Shown one piece after another: positions 6,078 through 11,856 of a DNA stretch of 11,856 nucleotides. How positions within the stretch are numbered: the first letter of the stretch is position 1; each line of letters starts with the position of its first letter. Where the stretch lies: the NCBI GenBank assembly GCA_027047735.1, contig JALTUD010000637.1, forward strand, positions 1 through 11,856, in the 5' to 3' direction. Both the position numbers and the translations under genes were made by a program. Under the pieces are notes generated by a model that saw only the letters and a list, made by a program, of their open reading frames with translations, had not been told where the DNA came from and made no database searches. The DNA is from Flavobacteriales bacterium (GTDB lineage Bacteria; Bacteroidota; Bacteroidia; Flavobacteriales_D; Parvicellaceae).

Positions 6078-8057
6078 TTGGCAAACATTGATAACAATAC
6101 GACTTTGACGGGCAATAACCTATATAACGGAAACATTAACCATATGACAACTGCCATTAAACCTTTAATGACAGGAGGTAGTGATTTGCCTCAAACCATA
6201 GTGTATAAATATGATTTATTGAATCGTATTGCCGGAGCCGAACACCTTAATGCTCAAATTGATGCTCAAAATAAATTCTTACAAGGTATTACCGATGACA
6301 AGTATAAAACGGCTTATACTTACGACCAAAACGGAAACATCACTTCCTTAAAAAGACACGACCAAAACGGGCTTATCTTTGATGATTTTACTTACCATTA
6401 TCTTAATGACATCGATGCTCCAAACTCTCCGACTAACAGATTAGGCTATGTTGGGGATATTGTAACGGACAGCTTAAAAAACTTTGATATTGATAACCAA
6501 AATATTGACAACTACGTCTATAACAAAATTGGACAACTCGTTAAAGACAAGGCTGAAAATATCGATACCATTATTTGGAATAACCAAGCTAAAATTAAAG
6601 AAATTATTCAAAGTGATAACGACCCTGATTTAGAGTTTAGGTACGACCCGATGGGCAACAGAATAGCAAAAATTGTTAAACCTAAAAATAGTTCGGGATA
6701 TGTATTGGGTGAGCCTAATTGGATATACACTTACTATGTAAGAGATGCACAAGGAAATGTAATGGGCGTTTACAAAAGGGATACTTTACTGGATTTTAGC
6801 ACCGTTTATCAAGCCCGATTTACGATTGAGGAACACCACTTGTATGGTAGCGACAGGTTGGGTATTGAAAAACCTTCGGATAACTTACTTGCTGAAGTTC
6901 TCGTAAACTGGGACGGAAACTACCTCAGTGCCGTGGATAGTACTAACTCAATCTTTCATAAAGACCCTAACTATTACCAACTGATTATTGGGGACAAAAA
7001 CTATGAAATGAAAAACCATTTAGGTAATGTGCTTGCAGTAGTTAGAGATAGAAAACTACTGAAAACTCCTCTTAATGGTAGCTTCAACGGATTTGAACCG
7101 GACATCGTTAGTTTCTCTGACTATTACCCCTTTGGTATGGCTATGGGAGGAAGATTTGGGAGTGTAGGGAGTTATCGATTTGGGTTTGGCTCTCACGAAA
7201 AGGATGACGAGATAGCAGGAAGCGGAAACCACTTATCATTTGGGGATTACGGATATAGTCCAAGACTTGGCAGGCGGTGGAATATTGACCCTGTTGAAAT
7301 AGTTGGAATGTCTGGCTATGCAACTTTTAGAAACAATCCTAATTTTTGGAAAGACCCAGATGGCGAAAGTCCAATATCCATTTTTGCTAAAGCAGTTGCA
7401 AAAGCAGGGCTAAAAAAAGCAGCTAAAGAAACCGTTGAGAAGATGATTAAAAAACGTCTTAGTGCGTATATGTCTAAAGGGTGGGCTAAGCAACTTGGCA
7501 AAGACGCATTAGACGCTATTGATTTAGCAACTTCAACAGCTTGGTGGGAGTATGCAATAGAATTTATCCCAATTGCAGGAGATGTCTACGGAGCGGCTAA
7601 GCTCGGAGAACAAGGCTATGCGGTTTATAAAATTACCCAAAAGTTTGAAAGTGTTGGTAAATGGGCTTCCACAGCAGCAGGAAAAGCATTTAGAAAACTC
7701 GGTCCAAATAAAGTAACTGGTAAGGGGTCAGATTTAGTTTCAAGTTTCACAAAGAAATTTAATAATCAAGCAGACCATTTAACTGAAAGTGATTTGGCAG
7801 GAGCGGTTAAAGAAATTTATGGTCTAAAAAGTGGTGTTAAAGCAAGCGGTAAGCCACATCAACACCTAAAGGAAGTACAAGATGCACTTGGCGGTATGAA
7901 AACTCAAATAAATTCACTTAAAAAACAAATAAGTGATGGTGCATTTGAAGGAGATGCCTTAAAGGCAGCACAAGGAGTATTAAATGATGTCTCAAAACAA
8001 TATAATGAAATTAACAATACTCTAAACAGTGCAAAAAAAGCAGCTAAACAATTTTAG
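6078..8057 (+). CDS. RHS-family polymorphic toxin: shell end, core motif and C-terminal toxin tip
   Basis: 659 residues in the same frame as the preceding RHS piece. YD-type repeats are visible at 42-58 (VYKYDLLNRIAG), 80-92 (YTYDQNGNITSLK), 188-198 (RYDPMGNRIAK) and 220-233 (YVRDAQGNVMGVYK). The RHS core region covers about 349-430, with YYPFGMAMGGR, RFGFGSHEKDDEIAGSGN, SPRLGRRWNIDP and NPNFWKDPDG; the DP-to-DPDG stretch marks the switch to the variable tip. The tip (about 431-659) has a linker region with IEFIPIAGDVYGAAKLG (494-510) and an end with GKPHQHLKEVQDALGGMKTQ (591-610) that resembles polymorphic toxin type 28 (Ntox28), described as RNase-like; this is from memory and tentative. 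The first codon is TTG; the first ATG is at 6144. Lacking an N-terminus, it is probably not exported. An immunity gene follows three bases later. Confidence 0.8.
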   Translation: MANIDNNTTLTGNNLYNGNINHMTTAIKPLMTGGSDLPQTIVYKYDLLNRIAGAEHLNAQIDAQNKFLQGITDDKYKTAYTYDQNGNITSLKRHDQNGLIFDDFTYHYLNDIDAPNSPTNRLGYVGDIVTDSLKNFDIDNQNIDNYVYNKIGQLVKDKAENIDTIIWNNQAKIKEIIQSDNDPDLEFRYDPMGNRIAKIVKPKNSSGYVLGEPNWIYTYYVRDAQGNVMGVYKRDTLLDFSTVYQARFTIEEHHLYGSDRLGIEKPSDNLLAEVLVNWDGNYLSAVDSTNSIFHKDPNYYQLIIGDKNYEMKNHLGNVLAVVRDRKLLKTPLNGSFNGFEPDIVSFSDYYPFGMAMGGRFGSVGSYRFGFGSHEKDDEIAGSGNHLSFGDYGYSPRLGRRWNIDPVEIVGMSGYATFRNNPNFWKDPDGESPISIFAKAVAKAGLKKAAKETVEKMIKKRLSAYMSKGWAKQLGKDALDAIDLATSTAWWEYAIEFIPIAGDVYGAAKLGEQGYAVYKITQKFESVGKWASTAAGKAFRKLGPNKVTGKGSDLVSSFTKKFNNQADHLTESDLAGAVKEIYGLKSGVKASGKPHQHLKEVQDALGGMKTQINSLKKQISDGAFEGDALKAAQGVLNDVSKQYNEINNTLNSAKKAAKQF

Positions 8058-8060
8058 ATA

Positions 8061-8489
8061 ATGAAAGGAAGTATAAGCAATAAAAGCATTAGTGAATTAG
8101 GAAGCTGGAAATGGAAAGATGAAATTCCCACAAGAGAAACCCATAGTGGAACACAATGTAGATTTTATGAATTACATAATGTTCCATTATCTGAACTTGA
8201 TTTGTCAGATATTAGGTTTTTAATCGGTCAAAATACAGAGTTGGAATATTTAGTTCCATACGCTTTTAGTAAACTAAATGAAAACATATTTATAGAAGCA
8301 GAATATTATTCAGGGGATTTACTTTGTGCCTTGTTCTTAATAAATGATGAGCCAAACTACTGGCAAACCCACGAAGAAGAAAAACAGGAAATAATAGAGC
8401 TTTACCAAGAGCAAAAGAGCAATTTAGGTTCAGTAGAAGACCAAGAGATAATCCAAAAAATAAAGAACGCTTACAAAGAGTTTTTGTAA
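8061..8489 (+). CDS. CdiI-like immunity protein for the RHS toxin tip
   Basis: 142 residues, cytosolic, with no signal or membrane segment. The stretch PLSELDLSDIRFLIGQNTEL (42-61), then EYLVPYAFSKL (62-72) and EYYSGDLLCALF (81-92), matches a common family of contact-dependent-inhibition immunity proteins, in which 'dLR.lIGQ..gL.yLvP.Al..L' and 'f.pGDLL' are typical. Residues 105-140 are a charged helical tail. The start lies three bases after the toxin stop, the tight spacing expected of toxin-immunity pairs. Its presumed role is to bind and block the toxin tip just upstream; specificity is inferred from position. Confidence 0.8.
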   Translation: MKGSISNKSISELGSWKWKDEIPTRETHSGTQCRFYELHNVPLSELDLSDIRFLIGQNTELEYLVPYAFSKLNENIFIEAEYYSGDLLCALFLINDEPNYWQTHEEEKQEIIELYQEQKSNLGSVEDQEIIQKIKNAYKEFL

Positions 8490-8499
8490 CTATAAACCA

Positions 8500-8811
8500 A
8501 TGAAAGAAAATAATCTATCAGAAGAATTTGAAAAAGAGTTGTCAAAGTACAGGGATAATGGAATATTATCAGCAGAATACCGAAAGAAAAAGTTGAAAAT
8601 TTACATTGTAAGAACTGTAATTGCAATTATTCTGTTTGCTCTGTTTTGGAAATATCATTGGGTAAAATGGTTATTGATTATTTATTTTCCAATAAACCTG
8701 CTTTCTTTAGCTTCAATCTTTGGATATAATTTCTTCCTAAAAAGGAAAATTGACAGGGTTAAAGACAGGTGCTCTCTCCACACCCAAAATAGAAAAAGCC
8801 GTCCCTTATAA
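8500..8811 (+). CDS. Small membrane protein, 3' end replaced by the direct repeat
   Basis: I do not recognise this family. The first ~34 residues are charged and probably cytosolic (SEEFEKELSKYRDNG). Two hydrophobic segments follow at about 36-54 (from YIVRTVIAIILFALF) and 57-79 (from WLLIIYFPINLLSLASIFGY), then a basic KRKIDRVK. From about 8769 the coding sequence enters DR-right, so the last ~14 residues (from about CSLHTQ to RKSRPL) are borrowed and the true C-terminus is lost. It starts 10 bases after the immunity stop and reads with it. It could be a second immunity protein or an accessory membrane gene of the cassette; nothing in the sequence decides. Confidence 0.6.
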   Translation: MKENNLSEEFEKELSKYRDNGILSAEYRKKKLKIYIVRTVIAIILFALFWKYHWVKWLLIIYFPINLLSLASIFGYNFFLKRKIDRVKDRCSLHTQNRKSRPL

Positions 8812-8937
8812 GGGAAACTATTGACATACAGATAATTAATCAGACGAAGACTGTTGCACCTTAAAACAACCAAAAGGGAAACATATTCTTATACAGCAGG
8901 ATTGTTTTTTCATTATAGGAATCGTATCAGTTCCAAT
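8769..8937 (+). repeat. Direct repeat DR-right bounding the RHS cassette
   Basis: This is the second copy of the repeat at 5388-5555, with the same palindrome cccttataaggg (8803-8814) and the same end gtatcagttccaat. Here the decayed coding tail reads without a shift as LSTPKIEKAVPYKGNY and a stop (8769 to about 8826). At its left edge it replaces the end of the membrane-protein gene; at its right edge it replaces the end of the abi gene. Two convergent genes are thus cut at the two edges of one repeat, which marks it as a recombination scar rather than an original junction. Confidence 0.85.
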
Positions 8938-9267
8938 TTACCAAGGCTTCTTTTTATCAATTTTGGTAGTTACTACATTTATTTTGTTTCTAGCTTCTGA
9001 CACTCTGTCTATTTGAAATCGATTAACAATGTTAATAAATTCCGGATTTTCAAACCAATTGTCATCATTGAATTTTCGTTTTAATTGAAAATCAATATTA
9101 TTTCTAAGAGCTATTTCCAATACAGATAACATAGAATAAAATGACTCTGAAATTTCGATATTTGCCTTGTAGTGAGCGACAGCATTATCAAAATTATTAG
9201 AGTGATAGCTTAAATATGGTTTAAGTCTTTCTTTTGAAATTAATCTTTCAATTGCATTATATTCCAT
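8938..9267 (-). pseudogene. Abi-like (Abi_2/AbiD-AbiF type) abortive infection gene, 5' fragment
   Basis: 109 residues resembling the N-terminal third to half of Abi-like proteins, which limit phage spread by shutting down infected cells and are usually about 250-330 residues. Visible features are LISKERLKPYLSYHSNNFDNA (about 9-29, helical start), then FYSMLSVLEIALRNNIDFQL (43-62), the family's conserved E-x-ALRN stretch, and NDDNWFENPEF (68-78). In full proteins a GKVVAEL-SFGFW-type motif follows soon after; here the frame ends with KKPW and TAA exactly where DR-right begins. The C-terminal half, including later conserved motifs, is absent, so the gene is probably dead. The start follows an AT-rich stretch with no clear promoter. 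Confidence 0.75.
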
Positions 9268-9275
9268 TTATTTTA

Positions 9276-9283
9276 TATCTTTG
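9276..9283 (+). promoter_or_regulatory. Bacteroidota-type promoter -7 box (TATCTTTG)
   Basis: TATCTTTG matches TAnnTTTG exactly and is followed by c, as often seen. Transcription would start near 9290 and run right, away from abi. No gene follows; what follows is a hairpin with a T-rich run. Confidence 0.5.
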
Positions 9284-9289
9284 CGGTGC

Positions 9290-9350
9290 AGTCCCGGTAG
9301 TTCCTCTCCCAGTCTTTTTGCTGGTGAAGAAGCCGGGTTCTTTGTTTTTG
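9290..9350 (+). ncRNA. Candidate ~60-nt RNA: hairpin directly after a promoter
   Basis: The arms cccgg (9293-9297) and ccggg (9333-9337) enclose partly pairing ttc/gaa stretches and an inner ccag/ctgg stem (9309-9312 with 9321-9324) around tctttttg. A T-rich tail (ttctttgttttt) follows. Starting within a few bases of the predicted transcription start, this would give a very short RNA ended by its own hairpin. It could equally be a leader remnant of a deleted gene or an ordinary terminator. Confidence 0.3.
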
Positions 9351-9407
9351 TACACTTATGTATTATTGTATCAAAAGTAATATTCTTTCTTTATTTTAAG
9401 TTCTTTA

Positions 9408-9828
9408 ACACCTTATTCTTCTTCAAAATTATTTTCCATAGCTGGGGCTATGCAAAGAAAATATTCATCGTCTAAGCATACTAAATTCCATTTTCTTTGC
9501 ACTTATCTCAACTGCGTTAGGGATCGTATCCCTAACACAAGTATAATGAGCACTATAAAGTGCTTTTATTTCCTTTATATTTCTTCAAAAATTATTTCCA
9601 TAGCTCGGCTATGCAAAGAATTTTTTCATCATCTAAAGAAACTAAAACTCACTTTCTATGCACTCATTCCACTTGCGTTAGGGATAGAACGGCGTGTTTG
9701 AACTCCTTTTGTGTTGTTGCATATATGCAACACAAAAGAGTGAGTAGTGATAGCCCGACCATTACGGCGTTAAAAAGCAATATCGTGCAACGGAATTGCT
9801 TTTTTATGCTGTAATGGAAACGCCCAAA
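9408..9828 (+). repeat. Hairpin-repeat array 3, ending in element C
   Basis: The order is S palindrome 9437-9452 (catagc-tggg-gctatg), R palindrome 9516-9536 (gttagggat-cgt-atccctaac), S palindrome 9599-9613 (loop tcg), then element C from 9675. Spacings are 79, 83 and 76 bases. After the first S, gcaaagaaaat (9452-9462) and attttctttgc (9490-9500) are exact complements, adding a long-loop stem; the same pair, less perfect, follows the other S palindromes. In the R-to-S linker agcact/agtgct forms another small stem. No gene is supported within it. Confidence 0.8.
9675..9828 (+). repeat. Two-hairpin terminal element, copy C
   Basis: Same order as copies A and B: gcgttagggatagaacggcg, hairpin 1 (9706-9722 with 9725-9738, a 3-base bulge), gagtagtgatagcccgacc, hairpin 2 (9759-9781 with 9795-9817; 23 positions of which 20 are Watson-Crick, two G-T and one mismatch; 13-base loop with cgtgcaacg) and gaaacgcccaaa. 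The stem is ccattac-rich and unrelated to copies A and B. Hairpin 1 is nearly the same as in B. Confidence 0.85.
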
Positions 9829-10042
9829 TAATCAAACAATAACCGCTTACAATCAACTTTATTACAAATACATTTAATACTTTATACAAAGTAATTTTGT
9901 TATTTGTTACACACAAAAGCCTGTAATGCGTTTAATCTATGATAAAGAACATTAAAAACTATTGACTCTTTTTCAGCACCAAAAAATCAATCATAAAGCA
10001 TCAATTATAGGAAAGCTCGTTTTTATCATCCGAAGCAAGGGT

Positions 10043-10050
10043 TACTTTTG
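10043..10050 (+). promoter_or_regulatory. Candidate promoter -7 box (TACTTTTG) with downstream inverted repeat
   Basis: TACTTTTG fits TAnnTTTG. Transcription from about 10056 would begin just before the ttactc/gagtaa repeat at 10065-10079, a good place for an operator, and would run through the mini-ORF into the toxin-antitoxin locus. The -33 region is not convincing. Confidence 0.4.
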
Positions 10051-10105
10051 TGTGTCTTTGCATATTACTCAATGAGTAACAAAGAAAACTAAACCAAAAA
10101 GAGTT

Positions 10106-10129
10106 ATGGCAATGAAACGAAAAACATAA
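10106..10129 (+). CDS. Possible 8-codon leader ORF (MAMKRKT)
   Basis: ATG GCA ATG AAA CGA AAA ACA TAA lies about 50 bases after a predicted transcription start and 8 bases before the hairpin at 10138. It is basic and too short for a product of its own. It may be a translated leader or the stub of a lost gene. Confidence 0.25.
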   Translation: MAMKRKT

Positions 10130-10137
10130 GAAAATCT

Positions 10138-10184
10138 CCGGTAGGACAATTAATATTGTAAATTAAAGAATAAGCACCTACCGG
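10138..10184 (+). repeat. Hairpin upstream of the toxin-antitoxin locus
   Basis: ccggtagg (10138-10145) pairs perfectly with cctaccgg (10177-10184), with an inner acaat/attgt stem (10146-10159). A T-run is lacking, so it is not a standard terminator. It lies 21 bases before the toxin start codon. Confidence 0.5.
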
Positions 10185-10205
10185 TTTATTCAAACGATTA
10201 TAAAA

Positions 10206-10466
10206 ATGAGGGTAATCTCAATCAAGGAAATCTCTAGAACTTTGGTATAAAACGGTAAAAGAAAAAACCGGAACAATTTTCATGAGGTTAAACAAACTTA
10301 TAGTACAGCTAGTAATGCAAAAAATGGAAGAGTTATATTTAACATCAAGGGCAACGATTATCGAATTATAACAGCGATACATTACAATGCTAAAGTTGTT
10401 TATCTTTTGTGGATTGGAACACACGCAGAATATGACAAAATAGATGCTGATACTGAACAGTTTTAG
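10206..10466 (+). pseudogene. higB: HigB-type mRNA interferase toxin, disrupted
   Basis: HigB toxins of this kind (RelE/ParE-like fold, ~95-110 residues) cut ribosome-bound mRNA. The start MRVISIKEIS and the end are clear: NNFHEVKQTY, then GRVIFNIKGNDYRIITAIHY, and VYLLWIGTHAEYDKIDADT, in one frame. Between them the frame has a TAA at 10248-10250, and the expected family sequence (ELWYKTVKEK) appears in a neighbouring frame at about 10237-10266 before switching back near NRNNFHEVK. The middle is also ~15-20 residues too short. At least two frameshifts and a small deletion therefore separate a normal start from a normal end, and no active toxin is expected. The antitoxin gene follows 18 bases on. 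Confidence 0.8.
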
Positions 10467-10484
10467 TTTTAATAAACTACACAA

Positions 10485-10862
10485 ATGGAACTTACGAAAG
10501 AAATAAAGACACTTCTTTCTCCAATAAGAACAGAGGATGAATATCATTCTACATTGGAGCAAATACTGAATCTTATGAATGCAGAAGAAGATTCATATGA
10601 AGAATATTTATTAGACCTTTTAACAGAAAAGGTTGAAAAATATGAAGATAAACACTATAAGATAGATGTTGAGATAGAACCTATAGAAGCAATTAAAATC
10701 AGAATGGAAGAATTGAATATTAAAAGAAAGGATTTAGTTGGGATTGTAGGAGATAAAACCGTAATCTCTAAGCTATTTAATCACAAAATAGGATTGAGCC
10801 TTAATATGATTAGAAATTTGAACAAAAAATTGAATATTCCCTACTCTGTTTTGATAAAGTAA
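10485..10862 (+). CDS. higA: HigA-family antitoxin with C-terminal helix-turn-helix
   Basis: 125 residues and apparently intact. The N-terminal half is acidic and helical (IRTEDEYHSTLEQILNLMNA, 14-33, typical of HigA, then EEDSYEEYLLDLLTEKVEKYE), probably the part that covers the toxin. PIEAIKIRMEELNIKRKDL (66-84) starts an XRE-type DNA-binding domain, continuing with VISKLFNHKIGLSLNMIRNL (93-112) as the recognition region, and ending in a LNIPYSVLI tail. HigA normally represses its own operon and neutralises HigB. Here the toxin partner is broken, so this is an orphan antitoxin that may still bind DNA or neutralise a related toxin elsewhere. The IS982 remnant begins 29 bases after its stop. 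Confidence 0.88.
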   Translation: MELTKEIKTLLSPIRTEDEYHSTLEQILNLMNAEEDSYEEYLLDLLTEKVEKYEDKHYKIDVEIEPIEAIKIRMEELNIKRKDLVGIVGDKTVISKLFNHKIGLSLNMIRNLNKKLNIPYSVLIK

Positions 10863-10891
10863 AACGATATTGTAATCTCATTTTATATTTA

Positions 10892-11724
10892 ACGTGAGTT
10901 CGATATAAAAAAAGTAATTTTCATATAGGAAAAAAGCGAATAATTTAGTGTATTTAAGTGTTGATAATTAGATGCTTAACTAAACTACTCGCTTATGAGT
11001 TCTGATGATAAAATTATAGAAATTTTTTGTGACATTGATGACTTTATGAAAGAATATGATGAAACTATTGAAAAATTTAGTCTTACTGAGTCTAAAAGTG
11101 TAAAAAGAAGAAAAAGAAAATCCAAAATGAACGATAGTGAAGTGATGACAACTTTAATTATTTTTTACTTAAAATCTTACAGAAACCTTAAGCATTTTTA
11201 TTTACATCATATTTGTAAATATAGAAGAGATTTGTTTCCAGAAGTTGTTTCTTATAATAGATTTGTTGAGTTACAAAGAAAAGTCATACAACCCTTAGCT
11301 ATTTATATGAAGTTGCATTGTTTGGGTGATTGTACAGGAATTTCTTTTATAGACTCAACTGTATTAAAGGTATGTCACTATAAAAGAGAAAAACAACACA
11401 AAGTATTTAAAGGGATTGCCAAAAAAGGGGCTGGAACCATGGGGTGGTTCTATGGCTTCAAGCTCCATTTAGTCTGTAATGACAAAGGAGAAATAGTTGA
11501 ATTTCTATTAACTCCGGGTAATGTAGATGATAGGTTACCTTTAAAGCAACAAAAGTTCATAGATAAAATATTTGGAAAAATATATGGAGATAAAGGCTAT
11601 ATCGGTAAAGATTTATTTGATAGATTGTTTGTTGATGGTATTCATCTAGTAACTAAAGTTAGAAAGAATATGAAGAAAAAAGCAATGGATTTTATGGATA
11701 GAGTAATTCTAAGAAAAAGAGCTG
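10892..11724 (+). mobile_element. IS982-family insertion sequence, right end missing
   Basis: The probable left end begins near acgtgagttcgatataaa (from 10892), about 100 bases before the transposase start. The element is recognised by its transposase. After AGAAAAAGAGCT (ending about 11724) the sequence stops resembling the family and no matching right inverted repeat is seen before the window ends, so the element is partial. The left boundary is approximate because the partner repeat is absent. Confidence 0.7.
10934..10994 (+). promoter_or_regulatory. Inverted repeat ending at the transposase start codon
   Basis: aagcgaataatttagt (10934-10949) pairs with actaaactactcgctt (10979-10994) at 14 of 16 positions, and the right arm ends on the base before the ATG at 10995. 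Folded in a long transcript this would hide the start; in a transcript begun inside the repeat it would not form. Confidence 0.45.
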
Positions 11725-11738
11725 ATTCTGCCTCCTAG
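10995..11738 (+). pseudogene. IS982-family transposase, C-terminally truncated
   Basis: DDE transposase of the IS982 family, which normally has about 290-300 residues; this reading frame has 247. The first catalytic aspartate is D120 in ISFIDSTVLKVC and the second is D199 in IYGDKGYIGK; GFKLHLVCNDKGEIVEF (154-170) and TPGNVDDR (173-180) are typical. The family sequence ends at MDRVILRKRA (about 234-243), just before the segment that should supply the catalytic glutamate (ETVNDELKN-type). The remaining DSAS and stop come from unrelated DNA. The enzyme is therefore expected to be inactive. I checked the other frames downstream for the missing part and saw none, so this is a real truncation or deletion rather than a simple frameshift. 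Confidence 0.85.
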
Positions 11739-11856
11739 CTCTTACAAGAGGTCTGACCTACGTTCACATCCTATCCCCGTTGGTCGTTACAAAAATAAGC
11801 AAAAAAAGTATAATAGAAAGTTTATAACTGTAAAAAAAAAACACAAACGAGTTTAC
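11739..11856. other. Unidentified DNA beyond the truncated transposase
   Basis: No gene is seen in these 118 bases. Near the junction, agagct (about 11718-11723) and agctct form a short inverted pair around the break, and the stretch ends in A-rich runs at the window edge. Confidence 0.4.

Larger units (their letters stand above)
9829..10205. other. Gene-poor stretch between array 3 and the HigBA locus
   Basis: No convincing gene in 377 bases. It holds a 16-base palindrome tacttt-atac-aaagta (9878-9893), a promoter -7 match TACTTTTG (10043-10050), an inverted repeat ttactc-aat-gagtaa (10065-10079) at the start of the expected transcript, an 8-codon ORF (10106-10129) and a hairpin (10138-10184). 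The rest is AT-rich and unremarkable. Confidence 0.55.

Noticed and set aside
9290..9350. tRNA gene
   Set aside because: The hairpin has no cloverleaf arms, anticodon loop or CCA-type end.
9281..9814. Plus-strand frames of 64, 83 and 84 codons
   Set aside because: They cross the hairpin and array 3 and have no protein-like conservation.
10138..10184. dif or other recombination site
   Set aside because: Arms are 31 bases apart with an inner stem, unlike the 6-8 base spacer of XerCD sites, and no recombinase is nearby.
10218..10562. Minus-strand frame of 114 codons
   Set aside because: It is antisense to the higB remnant, whose family sequence is clear on the plus strand.

Overview
The window reads as accessory chromosome from a low-GC Bacteroidota, most likely a member of the Flavobacteriaceae. 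The reasons are promoters of the TAnnTTTG (-7) type, the absence of Shine-Dalgarno sequences before clear genes, and Bacteroidota-type RHS, HigBA and IS982 sequences. I cannot name the genus. I see no tRNA, rRNA or CRISPR array.

Layout. (1) 1-2652: the tail of an EamA-type transporter, then a SufS-type cysteine desulfurase gene on the minus strand. sufS lies between two arrays of hairpin repeats in opposite orientation (228-935 and 2182-2580). Each array ends, on its sufS-facing side, in a ~153-base two-hairpin element (A, B). A third array with element C lies at 9408-9828. (2) 2653-3463: yraN and an overlapping gene for a small secreted protein, both minus strand. (3) 3535-5317: a umuDC operon for lesion bypass, divergent from that pair, with a 17-base palindrome in its promoter. 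(4) 5388-8937: an RHS polymorphic-toxin cassette between two direct repeats of ~168 bases. It holds an RHS frame broken by one in-frame amber codon, a variable toxin tip, a CdiI-like immunity gene and a truncated small membrane-protein gene. (5) 8938-9267: the 5' part of an Abi-like gene, cut exactly where the right direct repeat ends. (6) 9268-9828: a promoter followed at once by a hairpin and T-rich run, then hairpin array 3. (7) 9829-10862: a gene-poor leader with a promoter, an 8-codon ORF and hairpins, then a HigBA-type toxin-antitoxin locus with a ruined toxin and an intact antitoxin. (8) 10892-11738: an IS982-family element whose transposase has lost its C-terminus.

The genes share a theme of DNA damage response and conflict (umuDC, RHS toxin and immunity, Abi, HigBA), and decay is widespread: an amber in RHS, truncated abi, truncated membrane gene, broken higB, truncated transposase. 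The most unusual signal is the hairpin-repeat family. Its three terminal elements keep the same flanking sequence, but their second stem has three unrelated sequences, each still self-complementary over 20-23 positions. That is direct evidence of selection for, or templated maintenance of, a folded structure.
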